Source of the DNA: Heterodera schachtii
Taxonomy: Eukaryota; Nematoda; Chromadorea; Rhabditida; Heteroderidae
Direction of reading: 5' to 3'
NCBI GenBank assembly: GCA_023374025.1
Contig: SIJG01000066.1
Coordinates: 434,001 to 498,000, forward strand
Length of the DNA stretch: 64,000 nucleotides
Numbering within the stretch: position 1 is the first letter of the stretch; every line of letters starts with the position of its first letter. Positions 24,529 to 36,020 of the stretch are shown here, piece after piece. The translations under genes and the position numbers were made by a program. The notes beneath the pieces are model-generated. The model was not told where the DNA came from. It saw only the letters and a list, made by a program, of their open reading frames with translations, and made no database searches.

Positions 24529-27500
24529 AATTAGTTTAGTATATTTTTAAAAATTTTTGATTTTTTAAAACAAAAATATTTAAAATTAAAATATGATTAT
24601 ATTAATATTCCAGTAACTTTAAAATTAATTTCCAAAAATTACATCCACTTTGTATTAATTGCATGATACATTAAAATTTTAAGAATATTTTATAATCTAT
24701 AAAATAATACAAAAAATCTTAAAAAGCTTTTATTCGACCGGATCTTAACGTGAGGTGTTATTTATTTATCTATTTAAAAATTTTTAAATTCATTTTTTGT
24801 AAATTTACCATAAATTTGCTATTAAAAAGAATTAGTAAATTTATTGCATCAAATGAATAAATATATCAAACATTTTTTTTGTTCCAAAATATATAGAGGG
24901 CATTTCTTTTTTAAATAAATCAAACAGTAAAGACTCAAAAATTTTGGAATATTTGACGGGCCAAGAGGCTCGAAAAAGAAATCGGACATTCATAAAAAAG
25001 TTAAATTAAACCACTTCTTAAATGAATAAAGAGAACCAATTAGAAAACACCGACCCATAATAAAAGATTTGATTTTATTGAAGAATAGTTAGTTACATAC
25101 TCATATTTGTTCAAAAAACTACGTCAGTGAGCAGAAATTTAAGGTTAATATAGGTTGGCAAAGTGTTGTTGCAATTAAAAATTATTAATTTAATTCAAAA
25201 TCGTTTGTAACAGTTTCTTTGATCAATGAAAATTAGATAAAATTATTATTTTTTAATATATATAATAAATTAATTATTTAAAAAATAATAATTTGTCTTT
25301 TAATAAATAACACATGATATTATAGATATCATTAAATTCTTATATTTATTCTATAAAGATTCACTAGTAAAAAAAAGTGAGATATTTTTTTGAATTATTT
25401 GGAAGAATATTTTATCTTATATTATATTTAAGGGATATTTATTTACATAATTACTGGATTGAATTGAATAATTTATTTCTGGGTTCTTTTAAGTTGATAA
25501 TAGGTTTTACTTTTGATGCACATCATTTTCTTAAATATCATAAATAATTAAATTTCTATTTATTATTTGCGTTTTTATTTTTAATTCTCGATTTTGATGC
25601 GTAAGCATGTTTGCCTCATCAGGGAAGCTTATCCTTTAAAGATTTCATTATTTAAAATAATTTTGTTCATATTCATTTAAAAAAATAGTAAAACATTTTA
25701 AAACCACAAATTCAAAACAAAATTATTCAAGATATGATAAAAATGGCATTTATGAATTATTAAAATTAATTGGATACAAAGGAAGGCAATGAATTCATAA
25801 ATAATTTTCTTTCTAAATTATTTTATGCGCATAAATTGAAAATCTTTAAAGGAAAATTTAAACACATAATATTTTTCTTTAAAAAACAAAAATAAAATAA
25901 TACAAAATTTATGAAGTTTTAAAGGTAAATAAATTGTGCTTTTATATTTGTTTTTCATAAGATTGTGTTTTGCAATTTTAATCTTTGCTGAATAGATCTT
26001 ATGACAACTTGATAAAATTCATATCTAAATTAAAAAATTATTTTTATAATAAAATAAATAATAATTTGGTCACAATTTTAATTTTAAAAATTTTCAATTT
26101 TTTAAATAATTTATTTATCAATTATTATGAATCTTTAATAATAAATAACAAAAAATTTGAGAACTTTATAAAAAAAATTATTCGTTTCTTTCATAAATTT
26201 AATTTATGAAAAATTTGAGAATCATTTATTTGTTATTTGTTTGATCCCGATCAGGTTTATTTTATTTTCACTTTTATTGAATTATAATTAGTTTGAAATT
26301 ATTGAATGCTTTTTTAAAGTGAATATTTTTTAAAATTTAACTTTTTTTTTAGTTTATTGAATGTTGTGTAATTATTTATACCGACTTACAGCTCGGAATG
26401 TTCCCTTGTTAGTGTTATTATTAAATTCATTTTCCGTTATAAAGTTTTTTGTTTAAGTTTTATTTAATTAAACTAATTTTAAATTAAATAATTAATTTTC
26501 CATTGCTTTTTTTTATTTAGTCATAAACATAAATTAATATTTTTTAAAAAGTAATTTAAATATTTTTATAACAAAAAAGCATATATTATTTATTTCCATT
26601 GACAAAATATAAATAAAAAAGCTGATAAAAAAATAATAAATTTAAATGTGTTTAATTTTTTCGTCACAATTAACTTTCTAATAAATTTTCATATTTATAT
26701 AATTTTAGATTTTAATGTTATAAAAAATATTTAAGGTGTTTTTAAAAATATATCATCATATGTGACTAAATTAATAAAAAAAACAATGAAATTAACCAAA
26801 TATTTAGGAATTAGTTTAATAAAATAAAAATTAAAAAAATATTTATAACAAAGGTGAAAAGTATCCTTATATTATATTTTAGAGAAATTTTTTTTCTAAA
26901 AATAATAAAAATAAATAAATTTTTCTAATTTTGAACGATGCACAATTAAAGTAATTTTCGGACAAAAAAAAAATTAATCTCTCCAATGATTTTAACATGA
27001 AAGGGACAATTTTCTAGCCAATAATAATGATCAATATTTCACCTCAAAATTTTCATTTATAAATTATATAAAAATTAAAAAGAAATACTAAATTACTTAA
27101 GTATCACGGGAGAGAGAATATAATTTCTTATTAAATTTTCACCTGTAAAAACCAAAAGAAAATTATTAATAGAATATTGGAACAAAATAACCGGAAATCA
27201 AGATATATTCACCGGAACAATTTGACAACATATCAATAAGTCTGGAAAAATTTGAATTAAAAATCAATAATTACTCAAATAGATTAAATTTTCATTCTAA
27301 GGTAAGTAATAATTTTCAAAAAGAAATTTTGTTTTTTAATTAAAATAAAAAAATTAAAAAACCCGTAAATTTAATAAAACCGCTTTAACAAGTAAATGGA
27401 AACTTACATTATATATAAAATATTGAGGTAAAATCATATAAATTAAGCATGTTATATGTTTTTATAAAAGAAAAATTACCTTAAAAATATTGAAAAATTA

Positions 27501-30500
27501 TTTAAATTGAGACCTAAATAATTATGGTAATTTAAAATAAAAAGAGTAATTCCAAAACAGTTCTAAATGAGAACAATTCAAGAAATAAATAAATGATTGC
27601 AAATTCTGGCTGCATAATTAAAGTCAGGAATACATAATTTAAACGAGCAGAATCAATGATAGCATACACAGAATCTTCGGCATGTGAAATTTAAATATTG
27701 TTAACACAAAAATATTATAGTAATCAAAGCCAGCATAAATATTTATAATTATATTAATAAAAAATTAAAAGAATTAATCAAAAATTTATATGGTTTAAAA
27801 AAATTGCATGCCCTTCTCAATAGATAAATGTATGTATTTATTTGTTAAAATGATGAAGAAAACACAATTCTTGAAGGATTTTTATTTTATTCAGCAAATT
27901 ACAAAATATAAATATTTATAAAATTATCATTTTATTTGTATGAATTTGATTTACAAAATAAATTTTAATTAAAATAAAATATAACTAAATAATTTAAAAA
28001 TCATTTTTATACTAAAAAAAGGTATGATAGTTTTTCTTTAGTGAAAATAAGTAAAAAAATCAGTCAGTTTTAAAGGTTAGGGAATTAATAGAACGTTAAT
28101 AAAGCTGGAAATGTGCCTCAGGCCTAAATTTCGATTTTTGAGGCCCCATAACTTTTTTATTTTTAAGTCACACACCGATAATATTAAAAATTCACAATAG
28201 AAGTCAACCCTGCTCTATCCATTGGTACCAAATTTTACCCACTTTTTGACTGACAGTTCGCGAGGTTCCCTTGTAAGCAAGAGTAATAAATATTTCTATT
28301 ATAAAATCTATTTGTTATTAACGTGTCAATTTACGGGTTAATTCACGGTCATGATTCAAATGTTAAATATCTTACAATTATTGTTAAATAATTAAACTAG
28401 GAAAATAAAAAGGTATGATTATTTACTTTTCAGAAATACTGTTTTATAATTTAAATTCAGCGTCGAAAATTAAATTTATTAGATGCAAATGTTGTCGGTT
28501 GCATTCCATGTCGGGTGAAAGTGCTTTTTTAAGAAAAAAAATCTGAAATCGTGAAGCTGGTGTCAGTATTATATTTTTTTATTTCAATTGGCTGTATTAA
28601 GTAATTTATGTTTTAAATAAATTTTTACTTTTATGAATTTTTTCATGGGCATAATAAAACAGAATCATTATTTTTACTAAATATAAATAAGAGTATAACA
28701 AAAGAAATTCAAAAAATGCCATTTTCTTCAGGAAAAAGCAATAGAGTTTTAAAGCTTTTAAAAATCTAAAATAATTAAATAACTGCCAAAATTGGCTAGT
28801 AAAAAATATTAATATTTTGAAAAGTATAATTTATAAAAAATGCAAAGAAAAATAAAACTCATCAAATAATTTACGCTTTTTGGAAGCTTAAACTATTAAG
28901 CACACTATAACACATTAAAAAATTTTTTTTTTCAAAAAAACTTTTTTAAAATTAATAAATACCTTAATAAATTTATAAATTAAAAACAAATAAAATTAAT
29001 CATTTCTTTATTTCCCGTACTAACAAAATAGCTAACATCATCAATAAAATAATTGATTAAAAATTTAGCTGAATCAAAAAAAATTGATAAAAAAAATTTA
29101 CATTTTTTAAAAAAAATGACGAGGCACATAGTTTTTGAACGATATCAATATTAATAAGCAATTTATAAAAAGAAAATTTGTTTTGTTTGTTTTTTTAAGA
29201 TTTATTTATTAGCAATATGCTTTAAATAAACAAATTAAATAATAAATAGTCTACTTTTTAAATTTAATAAAAAGTTTGTCAGTTTAAAAATTTTTCATTT
29301 TTTTTATTCTTTCATTCGGTTCATTCCATAATAAAAAGAGTTAAAAAGAAAATTCATTGTTTTTTTTCTTTATTATGAAATATTGAAAGTATTTTTTCGA
29401 TAATACATGTTCAGTGGCAAGCTTTTATCTTGAAAATTATCACGTTTAATTATTAATAAGATTATATTAATTTAGAATTTAACTGTTAAATAATTAAACT
29501 TTTATTATTTTTTTGAATTTGATTGTCAAATATCTCTTAAAATGGCCATTTTTATGTAAAAATGCTACAAATAAATTCCCAAATTTTCAAATTTATGGCG
29601 ATTCGTTGATTTTTCTATTGTTTAATTTTTTATTCCTTAGAAATTTTATTGAAATGACAAAAATCGTTCAGCAAAAAAAAAAAAAAAAACGAAAAATTTT
29701 GTCGATTAATTATTTTTAAAAAGCCAAACTTTTTTGGGAATTCATTGGAATTTTTAATATTTATTAATTTAAAATTTTAAAAATAATCTTTATTTGATAA
29801 TCAACTTATATTAAAAATATTTTGAGAATTATGAATAGGTATTTAATTATAATTTTAATATAAATTTTTTAAAGGTTTTAATATGTATAGTTTTCTTATT
29901 TAAATTTTGTGGTATTTATTTAAATATTCTTGTTGCCGCCCTAAATTTTATTTATAAAAATTAAGTTCCGAAAATGAGGATTCATTTTTTAAAATTAATA
30001 AAAAAGAAAAAACCGTTCAAAAGTTTTTAATTGATTTTAATTGGCTTGATTTCAAAAGAATACAAATTTACCATTGATAATCCGACCAAAATATAATGCA
30101 TTGAAAAATTATTTCAAGTTACGTTATTTTTCATTAATAGAGGAAAAAAAGAAAAAATATTAGTACAATTTGAGTTTTGTAAGAATTTTAATTTTTAGCT
30201 TTAAATAATTCTTATAAAAAAAAATTTATTTATTTATTTCAATATTGTTTATCAATATATTAAAAAGTAATAATTGAAAAAATAATATTTTTTAAATTTA
30301 ATTTCCCTAAAAGGTTTTTTCTTTAAATTTTATTAATTCATTAAATTAATTATCACAATTTATGTGGTTGGGTGATAAATTCTTGGCCCCAAGAAAAATG
30401 ATTAACATTTTGTCGTTGATTAAGTAAAAAATTGATTTATATTTATTTTTTTAAATAAATTAATCTGGATTATGAATTTTTAAAAGATAATTAAAATATC

Positions 30501-30830
30501 TATTGAAAAAAGAGCTAGCTTGTAAAAATATATCAAAATTCCTGTTTCTAAATTTTTTAAGTGCATATAAAAAAAAAAACTCAGTTTTGGCGATCCAAAA
30601 AATCTGTGATTGATAAAACAATTATATTTAATTATCTTTCACTAAATTCATATATTTATTATATTGATCAATTATATGAAAGCAGTTTTTTATATTAAAA
30701 TTTAAAAAAAAAATCAATTTTATTTACTTCGAGGTTATACTTGAACCAGGAAAATAAGGTCTGAGTATTTGTACCATATGACAGGTGTAACAAATACCAC
30801 CTGTATTTTCTAGAAAAGTGACAAATGAAA
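24529..30830. other. Gene-free A+T-rich desert with scattered repeat fragments
   Basis: No supported gene; the longest open frames are almost pure A+T codons. Two related fragments at about 26383-26445 and 28247-28312 share ACAG, TCG and TGTTCCCTTGT or GGTTCCCTTGT blocks followed by ATTATAAA. A GC-richer patch lies at 28114-28275. Confidence 0.55.
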
Positions 30831-31060
30831 TTAATTTCAAAAGTGCACATACAAATTGGGCTGAAGAAAACTAATTTTGCAAAATTAAGTATTTAATCAA
30901 ATATTTAAATTAATAAATTTAACATATTTATGTGGCGATGAATATAATCTGAAAATTTGTAATATTATTTCATTTTTCATATGCATATTCATAATCGGTA
31001 ATTTTAATAAAATTTCTTAATAAGTAAAGCAGTTACCTAGCAAGAAATGATGTCTTAAAG
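30831..31060. repeat. Dispersed A+T-rich repeat, copy 3 of 3
   Basis: Contains TTTCAAAAGTGCACA, AAATTGGGCTGAAGAAAA and TCATATGCATATTCATAATC in the order seen near 8.9 kb and 22.2 kb, then TTTCTTAATAAGTAAAGCAG. Confidence 0.55.
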
Positions 31061-33539
31061 CAAAACAACAAAATATTTATTTTTTTTAAAGTAAAAAATG
31101 ACGAGAGGCCATGAAAGTAAAAAATTCTATCGTCCGTACTTGAAAAATCTGCTTATCAATAATTACTACTAATTTTTTCTAATTACAAAAATATAATTAA
31201 TAAACTAAAGAAATTTTGCTGACCAAATAAATTAAATTACAAAAAAATTACTTTATTTAAATTTTAACTATGAAATTTAAATACTTATATAAACCATTTA
31301 ATAGAATTGTTTAATGGAAAAAAGTTAAAAAAATTTCAAAATCATTAATATTAAAGGCACAAAAAAATATATAACAAAATTGTAAAGTATTAATTATATA
31401 GACAAAGTAATAATGATAATTTTCAATTAATTATAAATTTATATAGCCGTAGCTTTCAAGCAAAGATGGATCATAGGGCGGGCGATGCATCGATAGAATT
31501 TAATAAAATGAAACTTTCTATTTAAATATAATTTTAAGAAATAATACTCTTATAAATAATTCACAGTTAGAAAAAAAAATAAAGAATTAATCAATAAAGA
31601 AAAAATATGAATGAATAAAAATTAATTTATTGACAAGTCATTTGAAATTGCAATTAATATAAAAAAAATATGATATTTTAACTAAATAATTATTATTGAT
31701 TATTAAAAATTGGTCACCATTTTGGAAAAGTAATTAAAAATAGTCCTTTATCTTTCTGAAAGAGAATGTAATTACTTTTATTTTTCAATATATTTACCCA
31801 TTTAAAATATACAAACGGGCAAAGTTAAAATAATCCAAAAATTATATATTTAAATTATTTTACCTTATGAAAAAATTCAATAAAAACTTCAGAGGAATAA
31901 AAATTTATTTTATCTACCTATGTTTTCGATGAAGTATAAATTAAAAGAAAAAATCATTCTCAGCAATTGAACCAATTAAAGAATTAAACAATTAGGAGGA
32001 ATTAAGATAGTTAAAACAAATTTAAAGCGACAATTATAATACTAAAAAAAAAAAAAAAAAAATTAACATTTGTTTTTAAATATGAAATTCAGAAATAGGG
32101 GATAAATTTTGAAAAACAAAGTTTAATGAATTAAACAATTTTTATTTATTGAAAAATTATTTATAAAAAAAATAATGCATAAATCCATTTCCCATTAACA
32201 AATAATATTTAAACAATAACGATTTAAAATTCTTAGTCTAAAAATATTTGCAATCTGTCGTCTAAATAAACTTTTCTTTACGCCAAGAGAGTAATAAAGT
32301 AAAAAGAATTAAATGATAAAAGTCAAACATAAATTAATAACCTAAATTATTTTAAATAAGCAATATAATTTAATTTATCAAAATAATATTGGAATAAATA
32401 ATGAAGTTTTCAAAAATTGCACTTAATTTTAATATTTTATTTAACATTCAAGCGTTTAAATGTATTATCTTTTTTTTTTATAATTAGCTTTAGCGAAATG
32501 AAAATTTAATGAAAATTCATATTTTATATTATCTTACAGTGAAACTTATATATAATTTGATATATAAATAAAAATAAATTTGCTAAAATTTTTGAATATT
32601 TTACTATTTTAAAATGTATAAATCAATTTTCTGAGTATTTTCATTCGTATTTATAATTTTGTTAAAATATTGTTAAATTGGTATACCAATAATTTATAAT
32701 TTAAACAGCCTTATTTATTGAAAGGCTTAAGTCTCTAATACTTATTTATTTATTTATTTATCATATTTCAAAAGATATTTTTTAAATAAAGTGATTCTCA
32801 GTTTTGTTATTTTACTACTATTTTTATTGAATTATTTTAAATATGCTTTTTATTTTTCTGATTTTTTCTTTATTTGAATAAATGCCGAAAACTTGGATTT
32901 AATTCACTAAAAGATAAAACTATTAATTTATAAAATTATTTCTTGTTATATATTTTCTAGTATGTTTATAAATAAAAAAATACACCAAAAATAAATATAT
33001 TTAAATGATCTTTTGATTTAAAAAACTTCAAACAAATTGTCTTGTCGTTAAAATTTATTTAAATACTGCAATTAAAAATTGCATAAAATTTTTTAATTAT
33101 TTTAACATTTGTAAATTCATTATATTTGTAAATAATGATTTTTTTTTTGTTTATGTTTTATTTATGGAAATTAATTAATTTTAGTTCATTTAATAATGAA
33201 CATTGGTTTTATTTTACCAGCGTAATTTAACAAATCTTTTTTTACCTTTTCAACGAACAGGTTTTGAAAAAAAAATTAAATTTTTTTATTCTTTTTTGGT
33301 GTATTATCTATATATAATTCGAGAACTGTTTGTTTGTTTATTTTTTTATTATATAATAAATATATAGTGCGATTGAAGATATAAATATTAAAAATTTAAT
33401 CAATATACTGTGACACAAAATGATACGTTGACTTTCAAAAAAAAAAAAATTCATAATGTTGGAAAAAGTCGTTCCAATCTGAAATAATTCATGAAAGCTT
33501 AAATTTTGAAGTTTATCAAAAAAGTCAATTACACCAAAT
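31061..33539. other. A+T-rich desert
   Basis: No supported gene, RNA or structured repeat; only poly-A/T runs and a TTATTTATTTATTTAT microsatellite near 32741. Confidence 0.5.
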
Positions 33540-33800
33540 TCATCAGATCACTTCTTCATGGTGATCTGAAAACTCGAAAATGGCTTGAAATCGAGAAAAT
33601 TTTGGAAAAAAATCCCTAGGAGGTTGGAAAAATTTTTCGTGAAAAATATTAAGCCAATCTGAAAGAGTACAACATGCTCTACAAAATCTCCTTTGGTTGA
33701 TGTCGCTACGACACGTTTGGAAAAAAATCCCTAGGGGGTTGAAAAAATTTTTCGTGAAAATTTTCGATATCCGTTTTTAACCAAAATAGCACTAACGGAG
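33540..33800. repeat. Transposon-derived segment with an internal direct repeat
   Basis: TTTGGAAAAAAATCCCTAGG followed by GGTTG and AATTTTTCGTGAAAA occurs at 33601-33646 and again at 33716-33760. The part AATGGCTTGAAATC...AAAATTTTGGAAAAAAAT is present as reverse complement at about 51440-51490, inside a Tc1-type element. The block is therefore probably a decayed relative of that family. Confidence 0.65.
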
Positions 33801-34822
33801 TTAGAAAAAAACAAGTAAAAATAGGTTAAATAGCCTATAAACAGAAATAGAGAATTTAAATGACAAAGGAAATATTTGAAATGCACAAAAACTATGAAAA
33901 ATGACCAATCAACAATTTGAAATGAGTAAAACAAAGTTGCTGTATAAAATCTACTAGTTTAAATTTATTTTTTTCATACCCAAATTTAACAAATAATTGC
34001 TCATTTGTTGATGTTTACTGTACAATTGATATAAATTTATCTAATTAGTACTTTTAAATAACAAAATTTATAATCAAAAAATGAATAAAAAAAACGAATT
34101 TTAATATTATTTGAAGAGGAATTATAAATTTTTATATATTTTATACATATTTTGTTGATTTCGAATATATTCATTTTTTTTTTAAATCTTGACATAAATT
34201 CTTTTTCTCAGATTTACAACATTGGCTCATTTATCCTTTTTGTAGTTGATAGATTACTGATATTATTGTATTATTTATATTTACGAATTTTTTCATATTT
34301 TTGTATTTAAAATTAATATTATCGCCTATAAGCATTATAATTTTTTAAATTTTTTAAAAAATGGAATGCTAAATTTACTAAAAACCCAATTTGACCAATG
34401 CGACATTTTTTTAAATCAGTAAAAGGTAATAACAAAACCAGAAAAAATTTTAAAAATTTATTTTAAAATATAATTATAACCCTTTTTTATAAATGACTTA
34501 ATAATGTAAATAATTTCCACTAACAATAAGTTACATTGACAATTAATTCAAAGTTTAAAAGTAATAATAATTTTTATTTCTGAGTTATCAATTTATAAAT
34601 ACAGAACAAGACTAATACTATAATTCCTGATCAGCGTATCATCAAAAAGCAAAATAAGATTTGGGAAATTTGGCATGGGAAACAAAAATATATTCTATTT
34701 CAATGAGAATTCAATCAATTAAACAACATAAAATAAATAATATCTTAAAAGATTTAAACATTCAAAGTTTTTTTTATTAATAAAAATAAGAATTATTTTA
34801 CAATTTTTAAAAATTAATAATG
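33801..34822. other. A+T-rich spacer before the minisatellite
   Basis: No gene. A ~75-bp piece at 34659-34735 (GGCATGGGAAACAAAAATAT core) recurs at 35946-36020, on the other side of the minisatellite and hairpin block. Confidence 0.6.
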
Positions 34823-35407
34823 CATTGTTGTACCTCTTCTAATCACTGTTGTACCTCTTCTGATCACTGTTGTACCTCTTCTAATCACTGTTGAACCTCT
34901 TCTAATCACTGTTGTAACTCTTCTGATCACTGTTGTACCTCTTCTAATCACTGTTGAACCTCTTCTAGTCATTGTTGTACCTCTTCTAATCACTGTTTTA
35001 CCTCTTCTGATAGCTGTTGTACCTCTTCTAATCACTGTTGTACCTCTTCTAATCACTGTTGTACCTCTTCTGATCACTGTTGTACCTCTTCTAATCATCT
35101 GTTGAACCTCTTCTAGTCATTGTTGTACCTCTTCTAATCACTGTTTTACCTCTTCTGATAGCTGTTGTACCTCTTCTAATCACTGTTGTACCTCTTCTGA
35201 TCACTGTTGTACCTCTTCTAATCACTGTTGAACCTCTTCTAATCATTGTTGTACCTCTTCTACTCACTGTGTACCTCTTCTAATCACTGTTGTACCTCTT
35301 CTAATCATTGTTGTACCTCTTCTACTCACTGTTTTACCTCTTCTACTCACTGTTTTACCTCTTCTATCATTGTTGTACCTCTTCTAATCACTGTTGTACC
35401 TCTTCTA
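34823..35407. repeat. 21-bp minisatellite, about 28 units
   Basis: Unit CACTGTTGTACCTCTTCTAAT with variants (GTTGAACC, GTTTTACC, CTGAT, CTAGT). A higher-order pattern is visible: a block of about seven units beginning at GTTGAACC (34953) recurs at 35101, 148 bp later. Because the unit is a multiple of three, long frames stay open; the minus-strand frame at 34814-35098 would encode heptads of the form IRRGTTV. I regard the frames as a consequence of the repeat and not as evidence of a gene, although the even codon phase is notable. The end of the array adjoins the hairpin cluster. Confidence 0.97.
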
Positions 35408-35448
35408 CCGTGCTTAAAGCGCCGTCCAAGCTGAACAAAATCCAAAAA

Positions 35449-35720
35449 CGGGCGCGAAGCGCCCGACTGAGTTCATCAACATTTATAAACGGGCGCGGAG
35501 CGCCCGTCTGAGGTCGCGAATCGGTCCTAATAGCCCAAAAAATTTAGAAACGGGCGCGAAGCGCCCGTCTGAGGCCGCGAAGCGGCCTAAAAATCACCAA
35601 ATTTTAACAATATTCCCCTGTGGTTGTACCTCTTCCACCCGTGCTAAACATTTGGGACCATCTCTCCCTATAAGTCATGATCAGACCTAGGTAGCGAAGC
35701 TCAAGAAGCGCGAAGCGCTT
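35449..35720. repeat. Cluster of GC-rich GAA-loop hairpins
   Basis: Perfect short inverted repeats sit at 35449-35465 (CGGGCGC-GAA-GCGCCCG), 35490-35506 (same stem, GGA loop), 35551-35567 (first form again), 35572-35588 (AGGCCGC-GAA-GCGGCCT) and 35706-35720 (AAGCGC-GAA-GCGCTT). A degraded member is at 35511-35528. Three members are followed by CTGAG or TCTGAG. All carry GCGAAGC or GCGGAGC at the tip. The block is GC-rich in an A+T-rich desert and is bordered by one more degenerate minisatellite unit at about 35623-35644. Confidence 0.92.
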
Positions 35721-35945
35721 TATCCCAGTCCCAGATCCGACGGTTCACGCACCCGCTAGTTTTGTATACACAATGATAATGATTTAAAGAACAATTTGAT
35801 TAAGAGAATTGTAAAGAAAACTTTAATCATTAAATTAAAACGAACAAAGAAAATAGAATTTTGGTATGAAATGCAAATTTATTTGCTTATTTATATATTA
35901 TCTAAATTTAATGTAAAACTCAAAAAGCATCGAAAATCATTAATA

Positions 35946-36020
35946 AGATTGGGGCAATTTGGCATGGGAAACAAAAATATACTGTATTTCAATGAGAATT
36001 CAATCAACAAAACAACATAG
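35946..36020. repeat. Direct repeat flanking the minisatellite (partner 34659-34735)
   Basis: GGCATGGGAAACAAAAATAT, TTTCAATGAGAATTCAATCA and AAACAACATA occur in the same order in both copies. The copies bracket the minisatellite plus hairpins and are about 1.29 kb apart. Confidence 0.85.

Noticed and set aside
34823..35407. CRISPR-like array
   Set aside because: The units are contiguous 21-mers without unique spacers, in a eukaryotic context.
35246..35511. Plus-strand frames rich in Cys-Thr-Ser-Ser or Tyr-Leu-Phe repeats
   Set aside because: They are reading frames of the 21-bp minisatellite.
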